DNA of 64,000 bases from Whalleya microplaca (lineage: Eukaryota > Ascomycota > Sordariomycetes > Xylariales > Xylariaceae). This document shows, in pieces, positions 1 to 12,260 of this stretch (position 1 is the first letter of the stretch; each line of letters starts with the position of its first letter). A program made the position numbers and the translations under genes. The notes beneath the pieces were generated by a model. It was not told the DNA's origin. It ran no database searches and worked only from the letters and a program-made list of their open reading frames with translations. The stretch lies in NCBI GenBank assembly GCA_022497155.1, contig MU385752.1, positions 124,001 through 188,000 on the forward strand, read 5' to 3'.

Positions 1-123
1 TTACGTAATACTACCGATTTTGCCGTAAGTTCTTTTAGCGATTTTAAAATTAATAATATATTAATTTTTATAGCGTTATTAGGCTTTTAGTAAAGATTTT
101 AGTAAGCTTATTATATATATTTA

Positions 124-312
124 TGAAAGGCTATTACGCTAAGATATAATTTTATGATATTAAATAAGTGTTTATTTTCTAACTAAAGAAAAAAAGAAAA
201 TTAAAAAGGTATATCGATATAGCTTGAGAGTATTTATATTAGCTTTCGAGAGTTATACTGCTATATCGGCTTATAATTGCCGATATTTCCTATTATAATA
301 TAGCTTATTATA
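124..312 (-). repeat. 3' LTR of the outer gypsy element
   Basis: This 189 bp direct repeat matches 14461-14649 at a constant offset of 14337 with no indels. Most differences are transitions, as RIP produces. It starts with TG and ends in TA, which would be CA before RIP. A polypurine-like tract on the minus strand lies immediately inside it. Confidence 0.85.
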
Positions 313-3300
313 TTACCCCCCTCTTTACTTTTTGCGCGATTATATCGCGTTTTTTATGCCCGAACGTAAAGTATATATAGATTTTTGTTAATTATTAGCC
401 TTTTTAATTATTGATAGTTTATTTTATTATTAATTAAGCCCGGTTTAGGAAATAGTATAAAGGTATTTTTATAAAAGAATTTTTTTGTTATAAAAGTTTT
501 TAATTTTACGTTACTATTAGCTAATCGAGTATAAAGTAAACGCGCGTAAAATTAAAACTTAATTCCCGCTTTTAATTAGTTTTTTATTTAGTAGTTAAAT
601 TTATTTTTAAATTAATAAGTTAATTTCCGTTTCTAATTAATTTAAATGCGTAATTAACGTAATATGTAATTAATTTTTATAATTAATTGCGCGATTAAAT
701 TTTTTTTAAGGTCGCTTAAATATCCCGGGCCTTTTTTTCGAAATTCCTTTTTTTTTTCTTTTTTTTTTAGGCTATCTATAAGTAAAAATCTATTTCCTTA
801 ATTGTTTACTTTATTCTCCTATTTTCTAATTTTCTAATTTTCTAATTTTTTAAACTTTTAATTTTTTAATTCTTTTATTTTTTTATTATTTAAGTTACTA
901 ATATATTTTCCCGTAGTGTTTTTATAACGCGCCTTTTTTTTTTTGCCGCTATTTTTGCTTATTTTCGCTTTCGCTGCCGCCGCTATATTTTCGTTTTATT
1001 TCCCTTCCGGCTCTGCCGTTCTTAAGCCGCTTGTTTGCGTTACTTTTGCGGCTTTTTTTTTTTTTACGTATTATATCCTATACCGCTTTTACGTCAGCCG
1101 TATAACTAAAGATTCTTCCGCTTTTTATTCCGATTAAACCTATAAGTTTTTTTTTTTTTTTTAATTCTAAAATATTTTAAATATAATATTAACTATATTT
1201 AGCTATTTATAATATACGGTATATAAAATATACTAAAAGTTATAATTATTTTATTGTAAATTATTTCTCGTTTTTTCTGTTTAAGTACCGCTTTTTAATC
1301 CCGTTTTATAATTATTTATAGGTATTAAGGTTTATTTTTTTGCTATTGCCTTAATAAAAGTTTATCGAACTTACGATAGCTTAAATTTTAATAAATTATT
1401 TATTCCTTCCGCTTTTTTATAATGCCCCCATTATTTATTTTTTTTATTTAGCTTTTGTTACTGCTTAAAAGTCGGCCGGAACGCGGGCGTAATATGCTAT
1501 TAACGCTATTATATATTTCGAATATATTAAGGTAGGCGTTATAGCCTTAGGTCGGGCTAGGGCCTAATAGTAGCAAAAGTAATATATAAGTTCTTACTTT
1601 ATTTTTCCGTAATTTTTTTTAGCTTATACGTTATATAAAAATAGTTTGTAGCCGCGTTTAAAAAGGTCGCTCGCCTGTTTAAATATATCGTTAATAATAT
1701 TAGCAATATTATAGCTATTACGCGCTTTATAATAAGTAATATCGGGCCTACCGTTTATATATATACTTTCGTTTCCGGTTTTTTTTTTCGGCTTATCCCG
1801 CCCGCTTTTATTATTATTATAAACCTTTCGTTTAGGCGCGGTTTATATAGCTTTTGCTTACATGTTTCCCTTACTTCCGTTAACACTTCTTGCCGTTATA
1901 ATTGCCCCCCTAAATTCCCTCCCGTAAAAGTAGAAAAAAAAGCGATAAATATAAATAAAAAAAAAAAAAACGATAAAAAAAACGAGCTAAATTATTAGCT
2001 CCCGGCTAATATAAATACGCTGCTCGGTTAGGTTTATTACGTTTTTCGGTCGGTTTTATAATAGTTTTAATTATTGGTTTATTAAAAAAAAATTATATAA
2101 ATAAAGGGAGGTTATTTATTATTTGCTCGGAAATAATATTTGCGCTATTTATAATAATAAAAAATTTATAATTTCCTATAATATCTTTTTATTTTATTTA
2201 TATCTTTTTGTTTTTATACCTTATTAATATTTTATTAGTTATATAATTGCCACGTAAACGCAGCTTTCGCCTTTTTTTTTATATTAATTTCTTTAAGCTT
2301 ATCGTTTGTTTTTATATTATTATAATTTTCTTTAAAACGGTTTATTATTTCGGTATTTTTTAAGTTTTCGAGCGGTTCTTATATTAGGGCCGTATAGCCT
2401 ACCTATTTTACTAATACTTATTTAGTTTTTTTTTACCCCTTCCGCTTAATAATTACTTAAATAATTTCCTTTATTTGCTATTTTATTTTTTCTTTTTTTT
2501 TTTACTAACTATAAAAGGAGGTTATATATTTTTGTTTTTTTAAAAAAGCAGGGAATTATTTTTTATATAATAAATAAGCTTGATATAAAACCGGTTATAT
2601 ATTCCTTTCGGTATATTTAGTTTTATAATTTAGAAGTTAATAACGCGCGTTATTTTATATTTAACATATAACTATATTAGCTTTTATAAAAATTAAGGTA
2701 TAAAAATATTTTTAAACGTTAATTATATTTTATTTTTTATTCGGAATTACTTTATAAAAAATCGCCGCTTATTAGTTACGTTTTTTTATTATTATTACGT
2801 AATTATTATTACGGCTTATATAAATTTTATTGCTTTTTTTAAGCGCTAAATAAAAGCCTTTGCCTATATACGTAATTTGGAAATAAATCCCGGGATATAT
2901 TTTATTATTAAAATAAGTTTTATATAATATTTATAAAATATAAAAAAAGGATTTAACCTTATTATTATAGTATTTTAATTATTAATCGCAAATATTACTT
3001 CCGGTAGTAATAAGTTTTATTTAAATTAAGCGTATAATATAAACGTTTGAAAATATATTAATATTTTTTAATTTATTTGTTTAATAGCTTTATCGGTTTC
3101 CGGGTAAAACGTAATTAATAGGCGCTACTTAATTTTTATTAATAAGTAAAGCCGTTTTTAAAACCGCTTTATTTAATTAAATCTTTTATTATTAATTATA
3201 ATATAGGAAAAATTATAATATTTTTAATAATAATTTATAAATTATTCGGTATATATTTTTATTTTTATTAAAATTATAGCCTTTAATATAACTTACTTTT

Positions 3301-3446
3301 TTAATTAATTAAAAATTACTATTATAAAGGTAAGGTTTTATTCGGAAATAGTTAGTAAGTTAGTTATAAAATTAATAAATAGTTTATTATAAAATCGATC
3401 CGGAATAAATAATAGTTTTAAAAGTTTTTTTTTTTAATTATATTAT

Positions 3447-3648
3447 TATTAAATAGGCTTTATATTATGGTGTAGGTATTATGCGAACGATTGGGGGTTA
3501 TAATAAAACTGTATTACTGTCTGATATTTTATATACGAAAGAAAGTGAGGGAATTCCTTATACGGAGAAGATATAAAAATCTTTTCGCGTTAGGGTAGCT
3601 TAATTAGCTATTTTTAATCGCACGACTAAACTAAGCGTTATTCCAATA
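3447..3648 (-). repeat. Left LTR of the nested element
   Basis: This 202 bp repeat aligns without gaps to 10282-10483. The five bases attat precede it and also follow the right copy. Internal landmarks shared by both copies include a GGGGTTATAATAAAACT-like stretch and the terminal GCGTTATTCCAATA. Confidence 0.85.
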
Positions 3649-4007
3649 TTGGCAGTCTTTTGTTTTATAGCCGTGCGATACCCTTATATCGTAACGGGCA
3701 GGTTTAACTACTTATATATACTGCTATTTCTCTATCTATATACGACAGGTTACGTTATTTATATAATGTACGAGAAAAATTGTATTACCCGTACTTTCCT
3801 TTTTTGTTATACGATAATAAAATTTCATTTTATATATATAAAACTTACAAAATAGGAAAATACAATTACAAATAGAAAGGAAAAAAGCAACTATTACTAA
3901 TAGGAAGAAAGTAACCGTTATATATAGCAGGTATACTAGCGTACGTATATAACTTTTCTCGTACACTCTCTCATAAAAATTTCTTTCTTTTCTTTTTCTT
4001 TTTTAAC

Positions 4008-4063
4008 TATATATATATATATATATATATATACGCACGCATATATATACTTACACACTTACA

Positions 4064-4100
<37 letters not shown>
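4008..4100. repeat. (AT)n microsatellites
   Basis: Two AT dinucleotide runs (about 4008-4033 and 4067-4100) are separated by a short GCACGCATATATATACTTACACACTTAC-type spacer that also keeps some CA steps. They lie in the leftmost part of the nested element, just inside its left LTR. Confidence 0.85.
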
Positions 4101-6799
4101 GTATAATAAAATTTAATAAAGGTTTTATAATATCGGGTAATAGTGCGGAACGCTAGGCCTTTTTACCGATAAGAAATAAATACTTTTATATTTTTATATA
4201 ATTATTTTATATAAACGTATATATTTTTTTTAATTATTTTTTTATCGCGCGAATATTAATTATTTCTTTAAAAGGAGGAACGTTATATCGCCGTTTTACT
4301 TTCGTACAATATCGAGATACGGCTTCCGCCCGGAAAGGATTTTTATTTTTTCGTAGCGAAAATTATCCGGCGGGAGTTATATTTCCGCGCTATTTTCGTC
4401 TAATTTCGCGGGGAAATAGTCGCTATTTACGCGGCGAAATATACGCGCGATAACGCGTATAAGTTCCGGGAATACTATCGTTTCGCTTCCGCTTAAAATG
4501 GTATTTGCGCCGAGTGTATTTAGCACTCGTACGGTACGCGGTATAACTACTATAATTAGGTAGTATTAGGTTAGGGTATCGTTCGGGTATTAGGAAGTTT
4601 GGGGTTTGGTTTAGGGTTTATAGCTTTTATACGTCTAAGGTTTAGCTTTTGTATTTGCTAGTAGTTTTTTATACGGTAAATAAATTAAAAGTTTTTCCTA
4701 TTATATATTTTAAATTAAAAATCCAAACTTTAAAAGTGATATATCGTATTTGTACGAGTACTATTTTTTTTTGTCGTTTTTTTTTAACCGATTAATATAC
4801 GCTTTAATTTTAATTTTTAATTTATTTATCGAAATTAGTTATTCTAAAATTAAGTTTGGCGTTTTTTTAATAAAAGCGTTAATTAGGTTATTTCTATTAT
4901 TAATTTATTATATTTTTAAGATTTCTTTTTTTTCGTACGATTTTTTTAAAGATATAATATCGATTATTAGTTTTTTTTTATTTGTCATACCTAATTTTAC
5001 TAAATATTTATATAGTAATTTCGAGTCCGAATAAATAACGACTGGGATTTTTGGGATATTTAAATAGTCTATAATCCGGTTAAGTATTATATTAAAAGCT
5101 ATGCCGTTATTAAATTTTATTATTATTTTATATAACTTATTAATAAGTATATTTCGCGTAACCTTTTTATATTTAATAAAGTTTTAGTGAATTATATTTC
5201 CGTAAATCTTAAATTTTTATTCCGTACGGTCCGTTTTTATAGCTAGTATAATAATAAAACTAAGTTAAAAACTTAAATCTTTATTATTAGCGAACGATCT
5301 ATTAGTAAAAATATATATTTTCGTACGGTATAAATTAAGTGGTACGTAAGTTAGTCTTTTTTTTAGGTATTTTATTTACTATTAAAATTATATATTTAAA
5401 CTTTTTATTTCTTTATTATTTAGGTTTTTAATTTAGGCTATAATAAATAAATTATATAAAACTTTTAGCTAGCAAATTAATATAATATATATATCTTTTA
5501 TATATTATATTATATATTATTATTATATATTTTTTACCTAAATATCGATTATACGGAGTTAATTAGTCTGCCTTTTTTAAATATATAATATATTATCGCT
5601 TTTTAGCTAAATTTTACTGCCGTTAAAATTAATTAGCGTTTTTTTAGTTAGAACTGTCTTTAGTTTTATACGGAACTTCTTTTTTTATAGTTTTTCTTTT
5701 TTTTTAGTAAAAAATTATACAGTAATAAATAAGAACGTATTATTTATTTATAATCTTATAATCCTAAAAGTTTTTAATTTATTTATTATATAAAATAAAT
5801 ATAGGTTATACGTCGATATTACTATATTTAATGCCTTAATATAATATAAATAGTATATTTTAAACTAGTATAATTTAAACTTTATTAGTCTATATAATAG
5901 CTTATTAACTAAAAGTACTATATCTAGAAAGTATTTATCGCGTAACTTAATAAGTAATCGTGCGAGAATAGTTTTTATTAATTTGTTTATAATTTACGTA
6001 TAAGTTTAAGTAATATTTCGGAATTTTTCTGTCGCGTTATAATATAATATAAGTGTTAGCCTTATTATTAGTATCGTACGCTAGCTTATTCTCTGGATTA
6101 TTAAGGCCTAGGTAAAAATAAAATTTTTTCTATTATTTTTATATTTTTATATAATAAGTCGCGATTTTTTAATTGGCTTAATTAACTTGTTTTTAATTTT
6201 TTATATTATCTATATTAAATATATCCGGAAACTTTAATACTTTTCGGCATTATATTATATAAAACGAAATATTTTTTAAATTACTAATACGTTAATTTTT
6301 ATAGTATTTAATTTTTCGAACGGGGCTCCAAAAATAGTAATAATATTGTCGTGCTATAGCTTAATCGCTAGCTGGTAATCGTCTTTTTTTTTTTTTGTTA
6401 TAAATTAATATACGGTATTAATAAATTGTTATACGTTATTAGTAATAAGCTATCGTACGGCATTCTTTTTTAATCTCTTATATTACTTTAGCTATATCTA
6501 TTTTAACTATACCGGTACTATTGTGCGATTATTTTCTAAGTTTTTTAGTAGTATAATTTCTTCCGTACGGTAGTAAGGCTTAACGTATATTACGCGAAAT
6601 TTAACTAGGCTATTTATTATATTTATTATAACGGTATAGTTTTTAATTTTTTTAATTTTATATAGCTTTTTTTAGCTTTAGTTTTTTTTTTAAATTAGGA
6701 CTTTACTTTTAAACAGTAGAAATAATATTTCGTGCGTATTTAGTTTATTTCGTATATTAATCGCTCGATTAATTTTAATTTCCGTACGAATATTTTTTA

Positions 6800-7150
6800 A
6801 CATTTTTATTATTTTTTATACCGTTTTTACTCGCCGTACGATATCTAATAATAGTAATAAGTCTTAATTAATCTTTAGGTATATTTTAAAAACTAGAAAT
6901 ATAAATATAATATTATTTAATTTAGCTATATCGTTTAAAGTTTTAATTGCTATTTATAAAATAATTTTATTATTTATATAATATTTAATATTTGCCTTTA
7001 GTATATCGTACGTTTATTTTAGTAATACGTACAAACGTTCGACTTTTTCTATTATTTAATATATTTTAACTGGCATTTTCTCGCATAAAATACTTATAAT
7101 TTTCGCGTTATTCCGAAATTTTTTAAATGCGAAATTTATATTAGAATTAT
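6800..7150 (-). pseudogene. Integrase C-terminal segment of a copia-like polyprotein (nested element)
   Basis: The minus strand reads as one long frame with only a few stops. It includes VERLYVLLK.TYDILK, then ILQIAIKTLND, then FIFLVFKIYLKI. This follows the pattern VERYHAPLRRAY...LQMAVKAVND...LVFGAYPRM that I recall from fungal copia-type polyproteins, with Gln and Trp codons turned into TAA. The family assignment rests on memory of that pattern, not on an alignment. No active site is visible in this part. Confidence 0.6.
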
Positions 7151-9189
7151 ATACGATATAATTTAATAGTCCGATATAGATATATATCTAACACTTATAT
7201 AATATGTTTTAAGTATTTCGTGCGGATAAAAACTTAAGAAATATAGCTGCCTAAAAACTTATATTTACGTTAATAATATATAAAATATTCCGATTATTTA
7301 ATTATACGACGTTTATTATAACCTTATAGTTAAAGTGATTTTTATTTTTTAGCGAAAATTTAAATCTTTTAAAGGCAGGGTCGTGCGATTAGTATTAGTA
7401 GCAGAATTTCCGGATCTTTTTTAGTACGAGCTTTTTAGTATCGCTATAACTTGCGTCTTTAAAGAGCTTATATAACTATTCCGTACGAAAGTATTTAAAA
7501 CGGCGGTATAATTTTTTAAGTTCCGTTTTTGTAAAAAATGTTTTAATTTCTGTACGGCTAACGTTAAAAAACGGATATCCCTATTTCTATATTACCGGAA
7601 TTATCTTACCGTTTGGCCGTACGATAACGTTAAAAATATTATTAAAGTACGCTTTTAAATTATCGGCGTTTTAAAGCGAAAATAGAAACGGTATCGACGT
7701 TTTTAGTATATAATATATAACTTGTTTTAGAGGGTTTTTTATTTATATCGTACTAATTGAAAAAATAGTTTCGTGCGGACTAAACTTAATATATACGGAC
7801 TTTAGTTTTTATATAATATTAACATTTGGGTTTTTCTTAAAGTACGTTAGTATTTATGGTTTTTTTATAGTAAAAAATTTCGCCGCTCCTATATCTTATA
7901 ATTTACTTTAGTATATCGTATTATACGGGTCTTATAGTATAAATTAGATTATTTCTATAATTTTAGAGGCTATATAAATGTTTTCGCTTATCGTACAGTA
8001 AAAAAATACGAGATTTATTAAGTAATTAAATTAAATTTTGTTTTTAAAATTTAATTTATCGGTTTTATATATATCTTATAGTTATAGTTTTTTTTCGTAC
8101 TTTATAAGATATATATTAAATTTTTCGTGCGATACCTTTTGTTTTAAAGTTTAATATACTTATATATATTAATCTTTCGTACGTTTTTTTTCTGATTTTG
8201 GGTGGTTTATCGATTAGTATCCGACTTTTTTATATACGAAATATTTTTTATTTTGCGGTACCGTATATAAAGTTCGGAAAAATAATAGTTTAAAAGGTAT
8301 TTTATTATTTCGTTCTATCGGTAATATTATACGGGACTATTTATTTTTATTAAACGGTTATTTTTATTAGTTTTTATAATTAAATTTATACTGTCAGTTA
8401 ATATAATTAATATCTGATATTTTATTATATATATATTATATTAACTTTTTATTTATTATTACTTAAAGCGATGCCTATAAATTAAAAAATAGTATTTCGT
8501 ATATTAGTTTTTAATATATAAAGGCTGCTTTAAGTTTTGGTATTTTACGATATACTCGAGTAACTGCCGTATATAACGGAAGTTCTTTTTAATATCTATT
8601 CCCTAATATTTGTTATATAAGCTAAAATCGATCGAATAATATTTTTAATATTTTTATTATTATTTTATTAGGATTTTTTTTTTTAGTTTATACGAAAGTA
8701 AAGGTAGTTTAATTTATTTAATAGATATTATAGTTAAAATTAGTATTAAAATGCGTATTTATTATTATATATATTTTATTCTATTTTTTATCCGGGCCGA
8801 TATAATTAAAATAGAAGTTTTTTATACGGTTAGAAAGGATATTAGGAAATATCGTATAATATTAGTCTTTTATAATTTATAGCTATCGATAGTAATTAAT
8901 AAAGATTTGTATTTTATTATATAAGATATTATATAATTTCTTAATATAGTTACAGTTTTTTCTCTATTTTTTTTGGAATATTAAAACCTTATACAGATTA
9001 ATAAGGCTATTATAAATAACCCGAGTTAGTAGTAGCTTATACGTAATATTTGTTATATAAATTAAGCGTTTTAATATATCTGTACGAAATTTTTGGGGGA
9101 AGTTTTTTATTTTTTATAAAAACTTAATTTTTGGAGAGATTTATTATATAGTTTCGTTTGTTGTTTATTTTCGGACGTTTTATTTTGGT

Positions 9190-9490
9190 TATTTTACCGG
9201 GCGTAACGCGGGATTTTTAACTATTTATTATATAGGTATCTATTTTTAAATACTTTATTCTGGTTATTTTATTAAACATTATACAGGGTTTTCGACTTTC
9301 TGTCGTATAGGGACTTATAGTATTTGTCGCGCGAAACTTTCGACTATTTATCGCGCAGGAATTTCTAATATTTATCGCGCGAAATTTTCGACTATTTGTC
9401 GCATAGGTATTTCTGGTATTTATTGCGCGGGATTTTTGACTATTTATCGCGTAAGGACTTTTAATGTTTGCCGCGCGAGTGATTATTTAT
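9190..9490. repeat. 24 bp tandem array with alternating unit types
   Basis: From 9279 to about 9488 the sequence falls into consecutive 24 bp units of the form TCGCGCGAAACTTTCGACTA + TTTA (starting at 9327), alternating with a second type TCGCGCAGGAATTTCTAATA + TTTA (starting at 9351). This gives a 48 bp higher-order period. More decayed units continue left to about 9190. The period is a multiple of three. The array lies in the 5' part of the nested element when read on the minus strand, so it could be part of a gag region or leader. Confidence 0.75.
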
Positions 9491-10281
9491 TAGGTATTTA
9501 TTATATTATAGAAATAACTATAGGGTTATCGATAATATTATATAGTTTAGCTAAATATTTTTATGCAATAATATTACTAAATACTTAAAACTTTTTTCGT
9601 TCGAGAATTAAAAGTAATTTCTTACGGAACGTATAGTAAACTATTTTAAATTAATAATCCGATTATTTCTTAAATTTATTATTAAGGCTATTTAATAAAG
9701 TTTATTTTAATATATTTATTTATAAAGTTTCTATTATTATTTATACGAAATATATTGTTAAATATATATTAGATAGTTTTTTTTTAATATCGATTAGCTT
9801 ATATTAAAGTTTAAAATCTGTTGCTATTTTTTATATTTTTAGAGGGATTATATTTTAATCGTTTATTTTTTTATATATAAATTCGATTTTATTATCTAAA
9901 GGTTTTATTTCCGCTAGATTATCTAACGACATCTTAATATAGTCGTTTCGTATCGTACGATTTAATAATTATTTTTGATATTTTAATATACAATTACGCA
10001 TTTTTTATTTCCCTAATTATATATAGCTTTAATTAAATATTACTATTTAACTAGCCGATAAATAATATTAGCTTTTAATTCATACAAACGAAAAACTTAG
10101 ACGTTTAAAAAATAAATTTGCCTTTTTTAATTAGCTAAAAAAATAAGGTTATCCTTAAGTTATAGTACGAACGTTATATTTACTGCCTTAATTAGTACCA
10201 GCAGTAATAAAACTTAATTTCGTTTTTTTATTCTTGCTAATTTATAATTATACAATAATTAAGCCGACAACTACTAATTAG

Positions 10282-10483
10282 TATTAAATAAGCTTTATAT
10301 TATAGTATAAATATCGTGCAAACGATTAGGGGTTATAATAAAACTATATTATTATCTAATATTTTATATACGAAAGAAAGTAAGGGAATTCCTCGTACAG
10401 AAAAGATATAAAAATCTCTTCGCGTTAGGGTAGCTTAGTTAGCTACCCCTAATCGTACGGCTGAACTGAGCGTTATTCCAATA
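10282..10483 (-). repeat. Right LTR of the nested element
   Basis: This is the 202 bp partner of 3447-3648. It keeps more C (for example agctacccctaatcg where the left copy has agctatttttaatcg), so the two LTRs took RIP mutations independently. Confidence 0.85.
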
Positions 10484-11499
10484 ATTATACTGTTTTTTTT
10501 TATAAATATTATAATTTTTATAGAAACGTTTTATAAACGCCGATATTTTAAGTTAATAAAACGTTTTTAAAAGTATTATTAATATATTTTCTTTTTCCGG
10601 GTATTTTAAATATAAATTATAAATATTTTATATTAAAGTGGTACGGAACGGCTTTTAATTAAAGATTTAAATACGTTTGTAAAAATATAGTCGATTTTTA
10701 TTATCGATATTATATTTTAATAACGATATTTTTATATTTAAGTTTTTAAAAAACATTCGGTTTTTTTAAACTACCGTTTTTATTATTTATATATAACTCG
10801 GGTTTTTTATTACCTTTATATTTTATAATAATTATAAATTCTTATATTCGAAAATTTCCTTACTTTCCGGGATATTTTATCCGTATAATTAAATATATTT
10901 TATTTTAATAATTTCCGCTTATTTATATCTTTTAAATTATATATAAAGTAACTATTTCTTTTATAATAGTTGGAATTTCTGTCTTTTATATTTTTTATTT
11001 TATATTTTTTATAGCAAATTTTATTTACGCTATAAAAAAATATCAGATTTAATATTTAAACGTTTAATATGGAATTTTAATCGGAAATTAAAGTATATTA
11101 ATTTTTTTAATTAATATATTTATCGCTCGGAAAGTCTTTTAAAAGTTATAAAATATTTTAAATTTTTATAATTAAATAGAATTATAAATATTAAAATTAT
11201 ATTTTGTAATTCCGTATTTTATATTTGCAAATAGTTTATAATTATTAATAGCTTTTTATTGTAAATTTTATAATTAATTTTTGCCGGGGTTAAGTGTTTA
11301 AAATAATAAACTATAAGTAATAAAATCTCTCGCTTGTTATATTATAATAGGCATTTTCCGCAAGCCTATTTTAAGTAGTTTATTTCAATTATTATTTTTT
11401 GTTCGGGGTTTTATTATATTAAGGCCGGTTTTTTTAAAAACGCTTGTTTAAAATTTTCGAACGCTAGATTTTCTAAAAGCCTTTATCGAAATAATACCC

Positions 11500-12260
11500 C
11501 CTTTTTTATAAATACTAATAAAAAGGTAATAAAATTTATATAGTTTTTAATAAAATTCCGGTAAAAGTTTATAAATCCTAAAAAACTGCGGACTTTTTTA
11601 AATATTTTAAAAAGCTTTTATTTTTTAATTGCCTATATTTTAGCCGGATTTATATAAACTTCCTTTTTTATTTCGATAATAAATTTTAAATATTTTATAA
11701 TAATTACTATAAATTTGTATTTATTTATATTTAGATTTAAATCCGCTATTTTTAAGTATTTTAATATTTTTTTTATTTTATTGATATAATTTTTTTTTAT
11801 TTTAAAAAAATAAATTAGTATATTATTTATATATATTAAATAAAAAATATTTAGGTATTTTTTTAGCGTACTGTTTATATAGTATTAAAATGTTACGGGA
11901 GTATCCGTTAAATTAAAAAAGGTTATAAGTTATTTGAATAGTTTAAAGCGGATATAAAAAGCCGTTTTTTATTTATTTTTTTCTTTAATTTTGATTTTAT
12001 AAAAAGCCGACTTAATATTTATTTTAAAAAATTATTTTATTTCCGAAAGGGTTTTAAGCGTTTTTTATATAAATAGAAACGGGTACTGATTTTATTAAAT
12101 AATATTATTTAATGTTTTATAATTATAATAAAAACGGAATTTATCGTTCGGTTTCCGGACGAAAAGTATAAAAACTTTTATAAGCGAGCTATTTATATAA
12201 ATATACCTTTTATTTAATAATTTAGTTAATATTTTCCGTAACGCTAATAATTTTTTTCGG
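11500..12260 (-). pseudogene. Ty3/gypsy reverse transcriptase relic (outer element)
   Basis: Read on the minus strand, 12.26 to 12.07 kb gives the fingers region of a gypsy reverse transcriptase (a KPND.FRF...YKTLNNI-like stretch, compare KPDGSLRFCVDYRALN). The catalytic box at 11810-11833 reads YINNILIY, where functional enzymes have Y(I/V)DDILIY. About 11536-11600 reads KKVRSFLGFINFYRNFI, the block after the active site in gypsy enzymes. In-frame TAA and TAG codons replace probable Gln and Trp codons. Both catalytic Asp codons (GAT) appear as AAT, a change RIP can make. The relic cannot encode an active enzyme. Confidence 0.85.

Larger units (their letters stand above)
3442..10488 (-). mobile_element. 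Nested copia-like LTR retrotransposon, RIP-inactivated
   Basis: Gap-free 202 bp LTRs (3447-3648 and 10282-10483) are flanked by the five bases attat on both sides (3442-3446 and 10484-10488), the 5 bp duplication usual for LTR elements. Both LTRs begin and end with TA, as TG...CA would become after RIP. Minus-strand reading around 6.8-7.15 kb resembles the C-terminal integrase part of a fungal copia-like polyprotein, so transcription probably ran right to left. The insertion splits the outer gypsy element between its reverse transcriptase and its left part. A 24 bp tandem array lies at about 9.19-9.49 kb. Confidence 0.8.

Noticed and set aside
4560..4640. Telomere-like TTAGGG-type motifs (ggttagggt, tttagggttt)
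   Set aside because: Only isolated, irregular copies inside the nested element; no tandem TTAGGG array.
943..5034. Short ORFs in the AT-rich block (943-1137, 3649-3855, 3736-3966, 4750-5034)
   Set aside because: Phe, Ile, Leu, Tyr-rich translations that follow from extreme AT content; they overlap retroelement relics and have no domain or start context.
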